Source of the DNA: Eubacterium limosum
GTDB lineage: Bacteria > Bacillota > Clostridia > Eubacteriales > Eubacteriaceae
Length of the DNA stretch: 64,000 nt
Direction of reading: 5' to 3'
Assembly: GCF_000807675.2 (NCBI RefSeq)
Contig: NZ_CP019962.1
Coordinates: 2,852,001-2,916,000 of the forward strand
A program made the position numbers and the translations under genes. This document shows, piece by piece, positions 18,480 through 28,519 of the stretch; position 1 is the stretch's first letter, and each line of letters opens with the position of its first letter. The notes under the pieces were generated by a model. The model had not been told where the DNA came from. It ran no database searches and saw only the letters and a list, made by a program, of their open reading frames with translations.

Positions 18480-18571
18480 TACACGTTGCAGATAAATATA
18501 TGGTTTTACTTAATTAAAGGATAAGCTGTGAAAAATCAAATGACTGTTCAAAATTTAGAAAGGAAATTTAG

Positions 18572-21500
18572 ATGATGAAAAAAACGAATGATACAAAATT
18601 ATACAAAATATATATAAGCCTGCTAATGATGGTAGTCATGATATTTCCGATTTTTCTCAGCACAGCCGTTCAGGCCGAAATAGTAGCTCCAGAAAATCCA
18701 ATCCAGGTGATTACCGCCTTTAATGTTTCTGACGAAGATCTGAAAAGCCGGAATATTGCTTTGGGGACAAAGACGGAGCAGCTGGGCTTGCCGGACAGCG
18801 TGCTCGTTGATCTTGAAGAATCAGACGAAATGCCGGAAAGGGGTGTGGAGGTACCACTTACCTGGACATCGCAGCCCCAGTACGATAAGGATACTCCAGG
18901 CGAGTATACCTTTACAGCCTCTGCAGGGGAAGAATACGTGCTGGCAGACGGTCTCGCTGCGCCAAGCATTAAGGTGGTTGTAGAAAAGGAAGCGGATAAC
19001 CAAGAGAGATTGCTCAGACAGGCGCAGCCCTTGTCAAATGCGGAGCCATATCAGATTAGCAGCGCCGGCAGTGCTTTAGACCAAACAAAATACACGACGC
19101 TGAAGGCCGCTTTTGACGCCATTAACCTGAATACAGCGGCGCAGTATACCATCAGCCTGAGCAGTAATGACGATATGACAGGCGATGGAGCGGCAGAGCT
19201 TACCCGGGCAAATGTAAAAATAATTTTAAATGGAAATGGACACACCATTCTCCAGGGGGATAACGCCAAACATGTTAAAAGCACCAACAATATTGATCTG
19301 GAAATGATCAACATAAAATTAACGGCCAGCGATAATACTTATGGCGGCATTGAAGCCAACGGAAAGGTGAGCATAAAAGATTCAAGGTGGTCGAATATGT
19401 CGTCAGGCCTTCTGTCAGTAACAGCAAGCTTTACGAACAGCACTTTTCAGAATATCACAGGTCAAATGATATACAGGCCGCAAAGCAGTGCGTTCACCGA
19501 TTGCACATTTAAGGATATGTCGAGTGATAATTTTATGTTTATTTACTCGTCTGGAAGCACCTTATTTAAAAACTGTATCCTGGAAAACGTGGGCTATCTT
19601 CATCATGACCGCAGCAGTCCGCTGACCATTGAGGATTGTACCTTTAAAAATACCGGACGGATTTTTACATGGAATAACTGTACTTTAATCTTAAAAGGGA
19701 CAGTCCTTCTGGATGGTACGCCTATTGAAATGAGAAATAATGCTATTTTGACCGTAGAACCCGGCAGCGACCTCACCATAAAAAACACAACAACGTCCGC
19801 GATTTACGGCGGCAATTTGAGCAATATCAATTTTTCCGGCGCGAATGTTAAATTTGAAAATAATGGCAGAAACATCCGTTCCAGAAAGCCCACCAGTGAG
19901 GAAATTGCCCAATACCCGAATATTTCAGCGGTCCGCACCAGCATTGTGGAAAAGTATTATAACTATCTGCATCCCCTGAATAACAAAGATATTGCCTTTA
20001 CAGGCGGAATAGATTTTCCATCGTATATACCGACCTACGACCCCAACAAGGGCTCAGGCACAAGGTATGAAGACCGGGATACCCGGGAACCGGACTATAA
20101 AAATGTGTTTTACGGGACAGGCGCAGGATACATTGTTTTGGATAATACTTCGGACCCACATCTGAAGTACTCAAGAGTCGGTTATGAGTTTATTTCATGG
20201 AACACCAAAAGTGATGGTACCGGCCATTCCTATACTGCATACGATGTTGCTACGATAGACGCGGATAACAATACTTTTTACGCTTTCTGGAAAGCGCACC
20301 AGTACACAATAAAGTTTGACGGTAACACGGCAGATGGCGGCAGTACAGATGATCAGACCATGACCTACGATACGGCAGCCAACCTGACGGCCAACGGCTA
20401 TACCAAAACTGGGTACACCTTTACCGGCTGGAATACCCAGCCTGACGGTACGGGAACTGCCTATAGCAACGGTCAAAATGTAAAGAACCTGACAACTGCA
20501 GATGGCGATATGATAACACTGTACGCTCAGTGGCGTGCCAACAACTATACCATCAAATATGACGGCAATGCTGCGGACAGCGGCAGTATGAATGACCAGC
20601 CAATGGTTTTTGACGTTGCAGCCAACCTGACTGATAATGCCTATGCCAGAATCGGCTATACCTTTACAGGCTGGAATACCCAGCCTGACGGTACGGGAAC
20701 TGCCTATAGCGATGGTCAAAATGTAAAAAACCTGACCGCTGCAGATGGCGATACGATAACCCTGTTCGCTCAGTGGCGCGCTAACAGCTATACCATCCAA
20801 TTTGATGGCAACACCGCCGATGGCGGCGATACGGCCAGCCAGAGCATGACCTACGATGCGGCGGCCAATCTAACCGTCAACGGATACACCAAAACAGGCT
20901 ATACCTTTACGGGCTGGAATACCCAGTCCGATGGCAGTGGAACCGTCTACACCGATGGACAGAATGTGGTAAACCTGACCGCTGTCGAAGGAGAAAAAGT
21001 TACACTATATGCTCAGTGGCGTGCAAATAATTATACCATCAGGTTTGATGGCAACACCGCCGATGGCGGCAGTACCTCAGACCAGGCCATGACCTATGAC
21101 CAGGCGGCCAACCTGACAGCCAACGGCTATACCAAAACCGGTTATAGCTTCAAGGGGTGGAATACCCAGTCCGACGGCGGCGGAACCGCCTATACCGATG
21201 GACAGAATGTGGTAAACCTGACCGCCGTCGAAGGAGAAAAAGTTACACTATATGCTCAGTGGCGTGCAAATAATTATACCATCAGGTTTGATGGCAACAC
21301 CGCCGATGGCGGCAGTACCTCAGACCAGGCCATGACCTATGACCAGGCGGCCAACCTGACAGCCAACGGCTATACCAAAACCGGTTATAGCTTCAAGGGG
21401 TGGAATACCCAGTCCGACGGCGGCGGAACCGTCTATACCGATGGACAGAATGTGGTAAACCTGACCGCTGTCGAAGGAGAAAAAGTTACACTATATGCTC

Positions 21501-24500
21501 AGTGGCGTGCAAATAATTATACTATCAGGTTCGATGGCAACACCGCCGACGGCGGAGATATGGCCGACCAGAGCATGACCTATGACCAGGCGGCCAACCT
21601 GACGGCCAACGGCTATACCAAAACAGGCTACACCTTCACGGGCTGGAACACCCAGTCCGATGGCGGCGGAACCGCCTATACTGAAGGGCAGAATGTCGTG
21701 AATCTGACATCTGTTGAAGGAGAAAGGGTTACCCTGTACGCCCAGTGGCGTGCCAACAGCTATACCATCCAATTCGATGGCAACACCGCCGACGGCGGAG
21801 ATACGGCCGACCAGAGCATGACCTATGACCAGGCGGCAGACCTGACGGCCAACGGCTATACCAAAACCGGCTACACCTTCACGGGCTGGAATACCCAGTC
21901 CGATGGCGGCGGAACCGCCTATACTGAAGGGCAGAATGTCGTGAATCTGACATCTGTTGAAGGAGAAAGGGTTACCCTGTACGCCCAGTGGCGTGCCAAC
22001 AGCTATACCATCCAATTCGATGGCAACACCGCCGACGGCGGTAACACGCCAGCCCAGACCATGACTTACGATGCGGCGGCCAATCTAACCGTCAACGGCT
22101 ACACCAAAACAGGCTATACCTTTGCGGGCTGGAATACCCAGTCCGACGGCGGCGGAACCGCCTATAGCGATGGGCAGAATGTGGTAAACCTGACCGCTGT
22201 CGAAGGAGAAAAAGTTACATTATATGCTCAGTGGCGTGCAAATAATTATACCATCAGGTTCGATGGTAACACCGCCGCCGGCGGTAACACGCCAGATCAG
22301 AGCATGACCTATGATACAGCTGTAAACTTGACCGCCAACGGCTATACCAAAACAGGCTACACCTTTACCGGGTGGAATACCCAACTCGATGGCGGCGGAA
22401 CCGCCTATACCGATGGACAATTGGTCAGCAATCTGACTTCAGAAAAAGAAGGGTCAGTCACCCTGTACGCCCAGTGGCGCGCTAACAATTACACCATCCA
22501 ATTTGATGGCAACACCGCCGACGGCGGAGATACGGTCGACCAGAGCATGACCTATGACCAGGCGGCCAACCTGACAGCCAACGGCTATACCAAAACAGGC
22601 TATACCTTCATTGGCTGGAATACCCAGCCCGATGGCGGCGGAATGGCCTATGATGATGGACAAAGCGTCATAAATCTGACGCCAAATGATGGTGAAACCG
22701 TCACGTTGTATGCCCAGTGGCACGCTAACAGCTATACCATCCAGTTCGATGGCAACACCGCCGACGGCGGTAACACGCCAGCCCAGACCATGACCTACGA
22801 TGCGGCGGCCAATCTAACCGTCAACGGCTACACCAAAACAGGCTATACCTTTGCGGGCTGGAATACCCAGTCCGACGGCGGCGGAACCGCCTATAGCGAT
22901 GGGCAGAATGTGGTAAACCTGACCGCTGGCGAAGGAGAAAAAGTTACATTATATGCTCAGTGGCGTGCAAATAATTATACCATCAGGTTCGATGGCAACA
23001 CCGCCGAAGGCGGAGATACGGCCGACCAGAGCATGACCTATGACCAAGCGGCCAACCTGACCGCCAACGGCTATACCAAAACCGGCTACACCTTTACCGG
23101 GTGGAACACCCAGTCCGACGGCGGCGGAACCGCCTATACTGATGGACAAAATGTCATAAACCTGACATCTGTCGAAGGAGAAACGGTTACTCTGTTTGCC
23201 CAATGGCGCACCAACAGCTATACCATCCACTTCGATGGCAATACCGCCGATGGCGGCGATACGGCCAGCCAGGTCATGACCTATAATCAAGCAGCAGACC
23301 TGACGGCCAACGGCTATACCAAAACCGGCTACACCTTTACCGGGTGGAACACCCAACCCGATGGCGGCGGAACTAGCTATATCGATGGACAGAATGTTAC
23401 AAATCTGACGTCTGTCGATGGGGAAACCTTTACCTTGTTTGCCCAGTGGCGCGCCAACAGCTATACCATCCAGTTCGATGGCAACACGGCCGACGGCGGC
23501 AGCACACCAGAGCAGACCATGACCTACGATCAGGCAGCCAGCCTGACGGCCAACGGCTATACCAAGACAGGCTACACCTTTAGCGGCTGGAACACCCAAC
23601 CCGATGGCGGCGGAACAACCTATACCGATGGACAGAATGTCACAAATCTGACTTCAAAGGAAGGAGACAAGGTAACGTTGTTCGCCCAGTGGCGAGCCAA
23701 CAGCTATACCATCCAATTTGATGGCAATACCGCCGATGGCGGCGATACGGCCAGCCAGAGCATGACCTATGATACAGCTGTAAACCTGACCGCCAATGGT
23801 TATACCAAAACCGGCTACACCTTCACGGGCTGGAACACCCAGTCCGATGGCGGAGGAACCGCCTATACTGAAGGGCAGAATGTCGTGAATCTGACATCTG
23901 TTGAAGGAGAAAGGGTTACCCTGTACGCCCAGTGGCGTGCCAACAGCTATACCATCCACTTCGATGGTAATACCGCCGATGGCGGCGATACGGCCAGCCA
24001 GAGCATGACCTATGATACAGCCGTAAACCTGACCGCCAATGGTTATACAAAGACAGGCTACACCTTTACCGGGTGGAACACCCAACCCGATGGCGGCGGA
24101 ACTAGCTATACCGATGGACAGAATGTTACAAATCTGATGTCTGTCGAAGGAGGGACGGTTACCCTGTACGCCCAATGGCGCGCCAATAATTACACCATCC
24201 ACTTCGATGGCAACACCGCCGATGGCGGCAGCACACCAGAGCAGGCCATGACCTACGATCAGGCAGCCAGCCTGACGCCCAATGGCTACACTAAAACAGG
24301 ATACACCTTTATGAACTGGAACACCCAGCGTGATGGCGGCGGAACCGCCTATACCGATGGACAGAATGTCAGTAATCTGAGTTCAAAAGAAGGAGACAGC
24401 GTAACGCTGTACGCCCAGTGGCGCGCCAACAGCTATACCATCCAATATGACGGCAACAACGCCGATGGCGGAGATATGGCTAACCAAAGCATGACCTATG

Positions 24501-26797
24501 ATCAGGCGGCCAACCTGACGGCCAACAGCTATGCCAAAACAGGCTACACCTTTGCGGGCTGGAACACTCGGCCCGATGGCGCCGGTACGGCTTATGGCAA
24601 CGAACAAAGCGTGGTGAACCTGACACCAGACGATGGCAGTATCATAACCCTGTACGCCCAATGGCATGCCAATAATTATAAAGTGGCATTTGACGGAAAT
24701 ACGGCTGACAGCGGAAGTATGAGCGATCAGCCAATGGCCTTTGACATTGAAGTGAACCTGACCGCCAACGCCTATACCAAAACCGGTTACACCTTTGTGG
24801 GATGGAATACCGAGAAAGGCGGCGAAGGGACAGCCTATACCGATGGACAGACAGTGGTTAATCTGACAGCGGTCGAAGGCGAAACCGTCACGCTCTATGC
24901 CCAGTGGCGCGCCAACAAATACATTATCCACTTCGATGGCAATACGGCCGACGGCGGCAGCACAACAGAGCAGGCTATGACCTATGACACAGCGGCCACC
25001 TTGACGGCCAATGGCTACACCAAAACAGGCTACACCTTCATTGGATGGAATACCCAGCCCGATGGCGGCGGAATGGCCTATGATGATGGACAAAGCGTCA
25101 TAAATCTGACGCCAAATGATGGTGAAACCGTCACGTTGTATGCCCAGTGGCACGCTAACAGCTATACCATCCAGTTCGATGGCAACACCGCTGACAGCGG
25201 CAGCATGACAGACCAGAGCATGACCTATGATCAGGCAGCCAGCCTGACCGCCAACGGCTATATCAAAACAGGCTATGCCTTTGTGGGCTGGAATACCCAG
25301 CCCGACGGAGGGGGAACCGCCTATACTGATGGACAAACGGTCAGTAACCTGACTTCAGAAGAAGGAGGGACAGTTACCCTGTTCGCCCAATGGCGCGCCA
25401 ATAATTACACCATCCACTTCGATGGCAATACGGCCGATGGCGGCAGCACACCAGAGCAGGCCATGACCTACGATCAGGCAGCCAGCCTGACCACCAACGG
25501 CTACACTAAAACAGGCTACACCTTCATGAACTGGAACACCCAGCGTGATGGTGGCGGAACCGCCTATACCGATGGACAGAATGTCAGTAATCTGAGTTCA
25601 GAAGAAGGAGACAGCGTAACGCTGTACGCCCAATGGCGTGCCAACAGATACACTGTCCAATTTGACGGCAACACGGCCGACGGCGGCAGCACGCCGGAGC
25701 AGGCCATGACCTATGATCAGGCAGCCAGCCTGACGATTAACGGCTATACCAAAACCGGCTACACCTTTACCGGCTGGAACACCCAACCCGATGGCGGCGG
25801 AACTAGCTATACCGATGGACAGAATGTTACAAATCTGACATCTGTCGAAGGAGGGACGGTTACCCTGTACGCCCAATGGCGCGTCAACACCTACAGCATC
25901 CAATATGACGGCAACACGGCCGACGGCGGCAGCACGCCGGGGCAGGCCATGACCTATGATCAGGCAGCCAGCCTGACGGTTAACGGCTATACCAAAACCG
26001 GCTACACCTTTACCGGCTGGAACACCCAGCCCGATGGAACAGGAGCAGCTTTTAACGATGAGCAGACTGTAATCAACCTGTCTCCAAGGGACGAGGATAT
26101 TGTTATCCTCTACGCCCAGTGGCGGGCCAACCACTATACCATCCAATTTGACGGCAATACTGCCGAAAGCGGCAGTACGCCTGACCAAATAATGACCTAT
26201 GATCAGACAGCGGAACTGACGGCCAACGGCTATACCAAAACCGGCTTTGCCTTTTCGGGCTGGAATACCCAGGCCGACGGCCAGGGAACCGGCTATACAG
26301 AGCGAGAAAGCGTAAAAAACCTGACCACTGTGGACGATGATACCGTTCTTTTATATGCTCAGTGGCGTTTAAGAATACCGGGCATCACCGTAAACCAGAA
26401 TGTGAGCGCGCATGGGGATACCATCAACGTGACAGGCACCGATTTTGAGCCAAACGCAGAGATCACCTTTACAGTGCATTCAACCCCAAGGGAAGTCGGG
26501 CGAGTACATGCCGACAGCAATGGGGAGGCCCTGTTTACCTTCCAGATGCCCTTTGACATTGAAGCCGGGGATCACACCCTTTTAGCCGACAACGGTATCC
26601 ACTCCGCTCAGACACCCGTTAAGGTAACAGCATCCGCACACGCCGATTCCAATGCGGCGGACAACAGCGGGCATACAGGCGGTAACAGCGCAGGCACCGG
26701 AATACAGGGAACCACCTACATTCCGATCATCATGATACTGCTGCTCTGCGGTGTTTTAGTGGTTGTATTATTAAAGAGAAAACATTCAAAACGTTAA
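18572..26797 (+). CDS. Giant adhesin-like surface protein (2741 residues) with 25 InlB-type repeats
   Basis: It starts at 18572 (or the adjacent ATG at 18575) after AAAGGAAA. Order: signal peptide ending VQA; Ig-like region (VPLTWTSQPQYDKDTPGEYTF); a parallel beta-helix-like region (about 165-430; repeated short strands such as FTNSTFQNITG, FTDCTFKDMSS); one divergent half repeat; then exactly 25 units of 81 residues (20297-26371); an IPT-like domain (HGDTINVTGTDFEPNAE); a spacer; SAGTGIQ; a membrane span and a basic KRKHSKR end. Each unit carries FDGNTADGG, GYTKTGYTF, GWNTQ and YAQWR. Listeria-Bacteroides repeats form beta-grasp-like modules in internalins and gut adhesins. A long stalk presenting the beta-helix head away from the cell is the likely role (inference). 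Confidence 0.85.
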   Translation: MMKKTNDTKLYKIYISLLMMVVMIFPIFLSTAVQAEIVAPENPIQVITAFNVSDEDLKSRNIALGTKTEQLGLPDSVLVDLEESDEMPERGVEVPLTWTSQPQYDKDTPGEYTFTASAGEEYVLADGLAAPSIKVVVEKEADNQERLLRQAQPLSNAEPYQISSAGSALDQTKYTTLKAAFDAINLNTAAQYTISLSSNDDMTGDGAAELTRANVKIILNGNGHTILQGDNAKHVKSTNNIDLEMINIKLTASDNTYGGIEANGKVSIKDSRWSNMSSGLLSVTASFTNSTFQNITGQMIYRPQSSAFTDCTFKDMSSDNFMFIYSSGSTLFKNCILENVGYLHHDRSSPLTIEDCTFKNTGRIFTWNNCTLILKGTVLLDGTPIEMRNNAILTVEPGSDLTIKNTTTSAIYGGNLSNINFSGANVKFENNGRNIRSRKPTSEEIAQYPNISAVRTSIVEKYYNYLHPLNNKDIAFTGGIDFPSYIPTYDPNKGSGTRYEDRDTREPDYKNVFYGTGAGYIVLDNTSDPHLKYSRVGYEFISWNTKSDGTGHSYTAYDVATIDADNNTFYAFWKAHQYTIKFDGNTADGGSTDDQTMTYDTAANLTANGYTKTGYTFTGWNTQPDGTGTAYSNGQNVKNLTTADGDMITLYAQWRANNYTIKYDGNAADSGSMNDQPMVFDVAANLTDNAYARIGYTFTGWNTQPDGTGTAYSDGQNVKNLTAADGDTITLFAQWRANSYTIQFDGNTADGGDTASQSMTYDAAANLTVNGYTKTGYTFTGWNTQSDGSGTVYTDGQNVVNLTAVEGEKVTLYAQWRANNYTIRFDGNTADGGSTSDQAMTYDQAANLTANGYTKTGYSFKGWNTQSDGGGTAYTDGQNVVNLTAVEGEKVTLYAQWRANNYTIRFDGNTADGGSTSDQAMTYDQAANLTANGYTKTGYSFKGWNTQSDGGGTVYTDGQNVVNLTAVEGEKVTLYAQWRANNYTIRFDGNTADGGDMADQSMTYDQAANLTANGYTKTGYTFTGWNTQSDGGGTAYTEGQNVVNLTSVEGERVTLYAQWRANSYTIQFDGNTADGGDTADQSMTYDQAADLTANGYTKTGYTFTGWNTQSDGGGTAYTEGQNVVNLTSVEGERVTLYAQWRANSYTIQFDGNTADGGNTPAQTMTYDAAANLTVNGYTKTGYTFAGWNTQSDGGGTAYSDGQNVVNLTAVEGEKVTLYAQWRANNYTIRFDGNTAAGGNTPDQSMTYDTAVNLTANGYTKTGYTFTGWNTQLDGGGTAYTDGQLVSNLTSEKEGSVTLYAQWRANNYTIQFDGNTADGGDTVDQSMTYDQAANLTANGYTKTGYTFIGWNTQPDGGGMAYDDGQSVINLTPNDGETVTLYAQWHANSYTIQFDGNTADGGNTPAQTMTYDAAANLTVNGYTKTGYTFAGWNTQSDGGGTAYSDGQNVVNLTAGEGEKVTLYAQWRANNYTIRFDGNTAEGGDTADQSMTYDQAANLTANGYTKTGYTFTGWNTQSDGGGTAYTDGQNVINLTSVEGETVTLFAQWRTNSYTIHFDGNTADGGDTASQVMTYNQAADLTANGYTKTGYTFTGWNTQPDGGGTSYIDGQNVTNLTSVDGETFTLFAQWRANSYTIQFDGNTADGGSTPEQTMTYDQAASLTANGYTKTGYTFSGWNTQPDGGGTTYTDGQNVTNLTSKEGDKVTLFAQWRANSYTIQFDGNTADGGDTASQSMTYDTAVNLTANGYTKTGYTFTGWNTQSDGGGTAYTEGQNVVNLTSVEGERVTLYAQWRANSYTIHFDGNTADGGDTASQSMTYDTAVNLTANGYTKTGYTFTGWNTQPDGGGTSYTDGQNVTNLMSVEGGTVTLYAQWRANNYTIHFDGNTADGGSTPEQAMTYDQAASLTPNGYTKTGYTFMNWNTQRDGGGTAYTDGQNVSNLSSKEGDSVTLYAQWRANSYTIQYDGNNADGGDMANQSMTYDQAANLTANSYAKTGYTFAGWNTRPDGAGTAYGNEQSVVNLTPDDGSIITLYAQWHANNYKVAFDGNTADSGSMSDQPMAFDIEVNLTANAYTKTGYTFVGWNTEKGGEGTAYTDGQTVVNLTAVEGETVTLYAQWRANKYIIHFDGNTADGGSTTEQAMTYDTAATLTANGYTKTGYTFIGWNTQPDGGGMAYDDGQSVINLTPNDGETVTLYAQWHANSYTIQFDGNTADSGSMTDQSMTYDQAASLTANGYIKTGYAFVGWNTQPDGGGTAYTDGQTVSNLTSEEGGTVTLFAQWRANNYTIHFDGNTADGGSTPEQAMTYDQAASLTTNGYTKTGYTFMNWNTQRDGGGTAYTDGQNVSNLSSEEGDSVTLYAQWRANRYTVQFDGNTADGGSTPEQAMTYDQAASLTINGYTKTGYTFTGWNTQPDGGGTSYTDGQNVTNLTSVEGGTVTLYAQWRVNTYSIQYDGNTADGGSTPGQAMTYDQAASLTVNGYTKTGYTFTGWNTQPDGTGAAFNDEQTVINLSPRDEDIVILYAQWRANHYTIQFDGNTAESGSTPDQIMTYDQTAELTANGYTKTGFAFSGWNTQADGQGTGYTERESVKNLTTVDDDTVLLYAQWRLRIPGITVNQNVSAHGDTINVTGTDFEPNAEITFTVHSTPREVGRVHADSNGEALFTFQMPFDIEAGDHTLLADNGIHSAQTPVKVTASAHADSNAADNSGHTGGNSAGTGIQGTTYIPIIMILLLCGVLVVVLLKRKHSKR
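20297..26371 (+). repeat. Array of 25 tandem 243-bp units (6075 bp)
   Basis: The span equals exactly 25 x 243 bp. Units 4 (21026-21268) and 5 (21269-21511) differ at only two bases that I can find. Units 8 and 11 are almost identical. A ~165-bp block is shared between positions near 22605 and 25035, ten units apart. Confidence 0.95.
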
Positions 26798-26821
26798 CTT
26801 TTTATCATTGGAAAGACACAG

Positions 26822-26862
26822 GTAAGTCCACATAACGATGCCTATGTGGACTTACACTTTTG
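26822..26862 (+). terminator. Hairpin after the giant adhesin gene
   Basis: A perfect 13-bp inverted repeat (GTAAGTCCACATA at 26822-26834 with its complement at 26843-26855) is followed by a short ACTTTT. It probably acts as terminator, although the T run is weak. It also shows that an upstream ATG at 26846 in frame with the next gene is not its start. Confidence 0.6.
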
Positions 26863-26878
26863 GACTAGGAGAAAAACA

Positions 26879-28351
26879 ATGGAAAATTTCGTTGCAATAA
26901 CAGAAGTAATCAAAAATGTGGTTTGGAGTAATATTCTTGTTATCCTCTTAATGGGAGCTGGTATTTATTTTTCGATCCGGCTGAAATTTCCGCAGCTTCG
27001 TTTTTTTAAGGAGATGATCAGAGTTTTAAAAGGCAACGGCGACACAAGTGATGGGATCACACCATTCCAGGCATTTGCGACAGCCCTTGGGGCGCGTGTC
27101 GGCGTCGGGAATATCGCGGGTGTAGCGACAGCCATCTATTTTGGCGGGCCAGGTGCTCTTTTCTGGATTTGGGCCTTTGGATTCTTTGCCACCTGTACGG
27201 CTTTGTCTGAAGCTGTGCTGGGACAGGCCTATAAGATTAAAACAGGTAACGAATACCTGGGTGGCCCGGCTTTTTATATTGAGCGGGGATTGAAGTGTAA
27301 ACCTTTAGCAAAGATATTTGCCATCATACTGATTCTGGGCATTGGAATACTCATGCCCGGTATCCAGATGGACGCGATTGTCACAACGCTGGACAACGCC
27401 TATGGTGTCAACACGCTGGTTACTGCCATTATCGGCACAGCGCTCATAGGGATTATCATCTGGGGTGGGATCAAGCGTATCGGACGGGTAGCCGAAGGCA
27501 TGGCGCCCTTCATGTGCGCCATTTACCTGTTGTTTGGCATTGCTGTCATTATTCAAAACATCACAAAGGTGCCAGAGGTATTCTCAGTGATTTTCACCTC
27601 TGCCTTTGGAACAAACGCTATTTTTGGCGGTATTCTGGGTTCAGCGGTTTCGTGGGGCGTAAGGCGCGGGATCTTTTCGACCGATGCGGGCTATGGCTCC
27701 GGCGGTATCATGGCAGCGGCGGCAGAAGCGACCCACCCGGCCAAGCAGGGGCTCATTCAGGCTCTGTCCATTTATCTGAGCATCTTTATCGTCTGCACAA
27801 TCTCAGGCTTAGTCATCCTGCTGTCCGGCATTTATAACGTTGTGGACGAGAGCACCGGCGCCATGCTGGCGCAGGGTGCGCCTAACCTTGAGCAGGGCGC
27901 CCTCTGGGTACAGACCGCGCTCAATAACCTGACACCCAACACCATTCCGTGGGAAGGTAAAATTTTGAGTGTCATCATAGCGCTGTTTGCCCTGACCACC
28001 CTGCTCGGATATTATTACCAGATCGAGAGCAATGTCCGGTATTTATTCAGAAATGTGGGAACACTGGGACGAACAATCTTACGCCTTGCTTTTTTAGCCG
28101 CTATTTTTATTGGCGGTATCGCGGATTCGTCAATGCTCTGGAATGTCATGGATATTGGCGTGGCCTGCATGGCATGGATCAATATTATTGTTGTGCTGCT
28201 TCTTTCAAATCAGGTTGTAAAGATTATGAAGGATTATGAAATACAAAAGAAGGCAGGCGTTATGGAGCCCGTATTTAATCCGAAGCTTCTGAACATAGAG
28301 GACACAACACAGGTATGGTCTAAATATCAAAAGGAGAGTGACAGTTTATAG
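26879..28351 (+). CDS. Alanine/glycine:cation symporter (AGCS) family protein
   Basis: The 490-residue polytopic protein starts at the ATG behind AGGAGAAAA. The AGCS signature region is clear (AFATALGARVGVGNIAGVAT, then GGPGALFWIWAFGF), with many hydrophobic spans and a polar C-terminal tail. These carriers couple uptake of alanine, glycine or similar amino acids to Na+ or H+. It is a single gene with no obvious pathway partner. Confidence 0.92.
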   Translation: MENFVAITEVIKNVVWSNILVILLMGAGIYFSIRLKFPQLRFFKEMIRVLKGNGDTSDGITPFQAFATALGARVGVGNIAGVATAIYFGGPGALFWIWAFGFFATCTALSEAVLGQAYKIKTGNEYLGGPAFYIERGLKCKPLAKIFAIILILGIGILMPGIQMDAIVTTLDNAYGVNTLVTAIIGTALIGIIIWGGIKRIGRVAEGMAPFMCAIYLLFGIAVIIQNITKVPEVFSVIFTSAFGTNAIFGGILGSAVSWGVRRGIFSTDAGYGSGGIMAAAAEATHPAKQGLIQALSIYLSIFIVCTISGLVILLSGIYNVVDESTGAMLAQGAPNLEQGALWVQTALNNLTPNTIPWEGKILSVIIALFALTTLLGYYYQIESNVRYLFRNVGTLGRTILRLAFLAAIFIGGIADSSMLWNVMDIGVACMAWINIIVVLLLSNQVVKIMKDYEIQKKAGVMEPVFNPKLLNIEDTTQVWSKYQKESDSL

Positions 28352-28444
28352 GGCAGCGCCTTATCTGCTTTTTGCTGGTAAAATTCACAGCTTTTGGTGC
28401 AGAAAACGGAATGATGGCCGATTTCCCAGAATAGGCCAGAATGA

Positions 28445-28473
28445 TTGTAACCTTCAAATGAAGCTGTTAAGAT
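28445..28473 (+). promoter_or_regulatory. Promoter of the alpha-glucoside PTS operon with operator-like palindrome
   Basis: TTGTAA (28445-28450), a 17-nt spacer and TAAGAT (28468-28473) are present. The spacer holds the inverted repeat CTTCAAATGAAG (28452-28463) inside a longer imperfect palindrome AACCTTCA...TGAAGCTGTT. The operon encodes two RpiR-type regulators, either of which could bind here (inference). Confidence 0.5.
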
Positions 28474-28519
28474 AAAACCAGATGAATAATCGTTATCAAA
28501 AGACTGGGAGGGAAAAGTT

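Noticed and set aside
20195-26188. Many long minus-strand frames opposite the giant adhesin repeats
   Set aside because: They are mirror frames of the 243-bp repeat units, repeat with the same period and have no start signals.
20297-26371. CRISPR-like array
   Set aside because: The repeats are 243-bp coding units without spacers and encode InlB-type modules.
26846-26879. N-terminal extension of the AGCS transporter
   Set aside because: The upstream ATG lies in the hairpin after the adhesin gene, while the ATG at 26879 has a proper ribosome-binding site.
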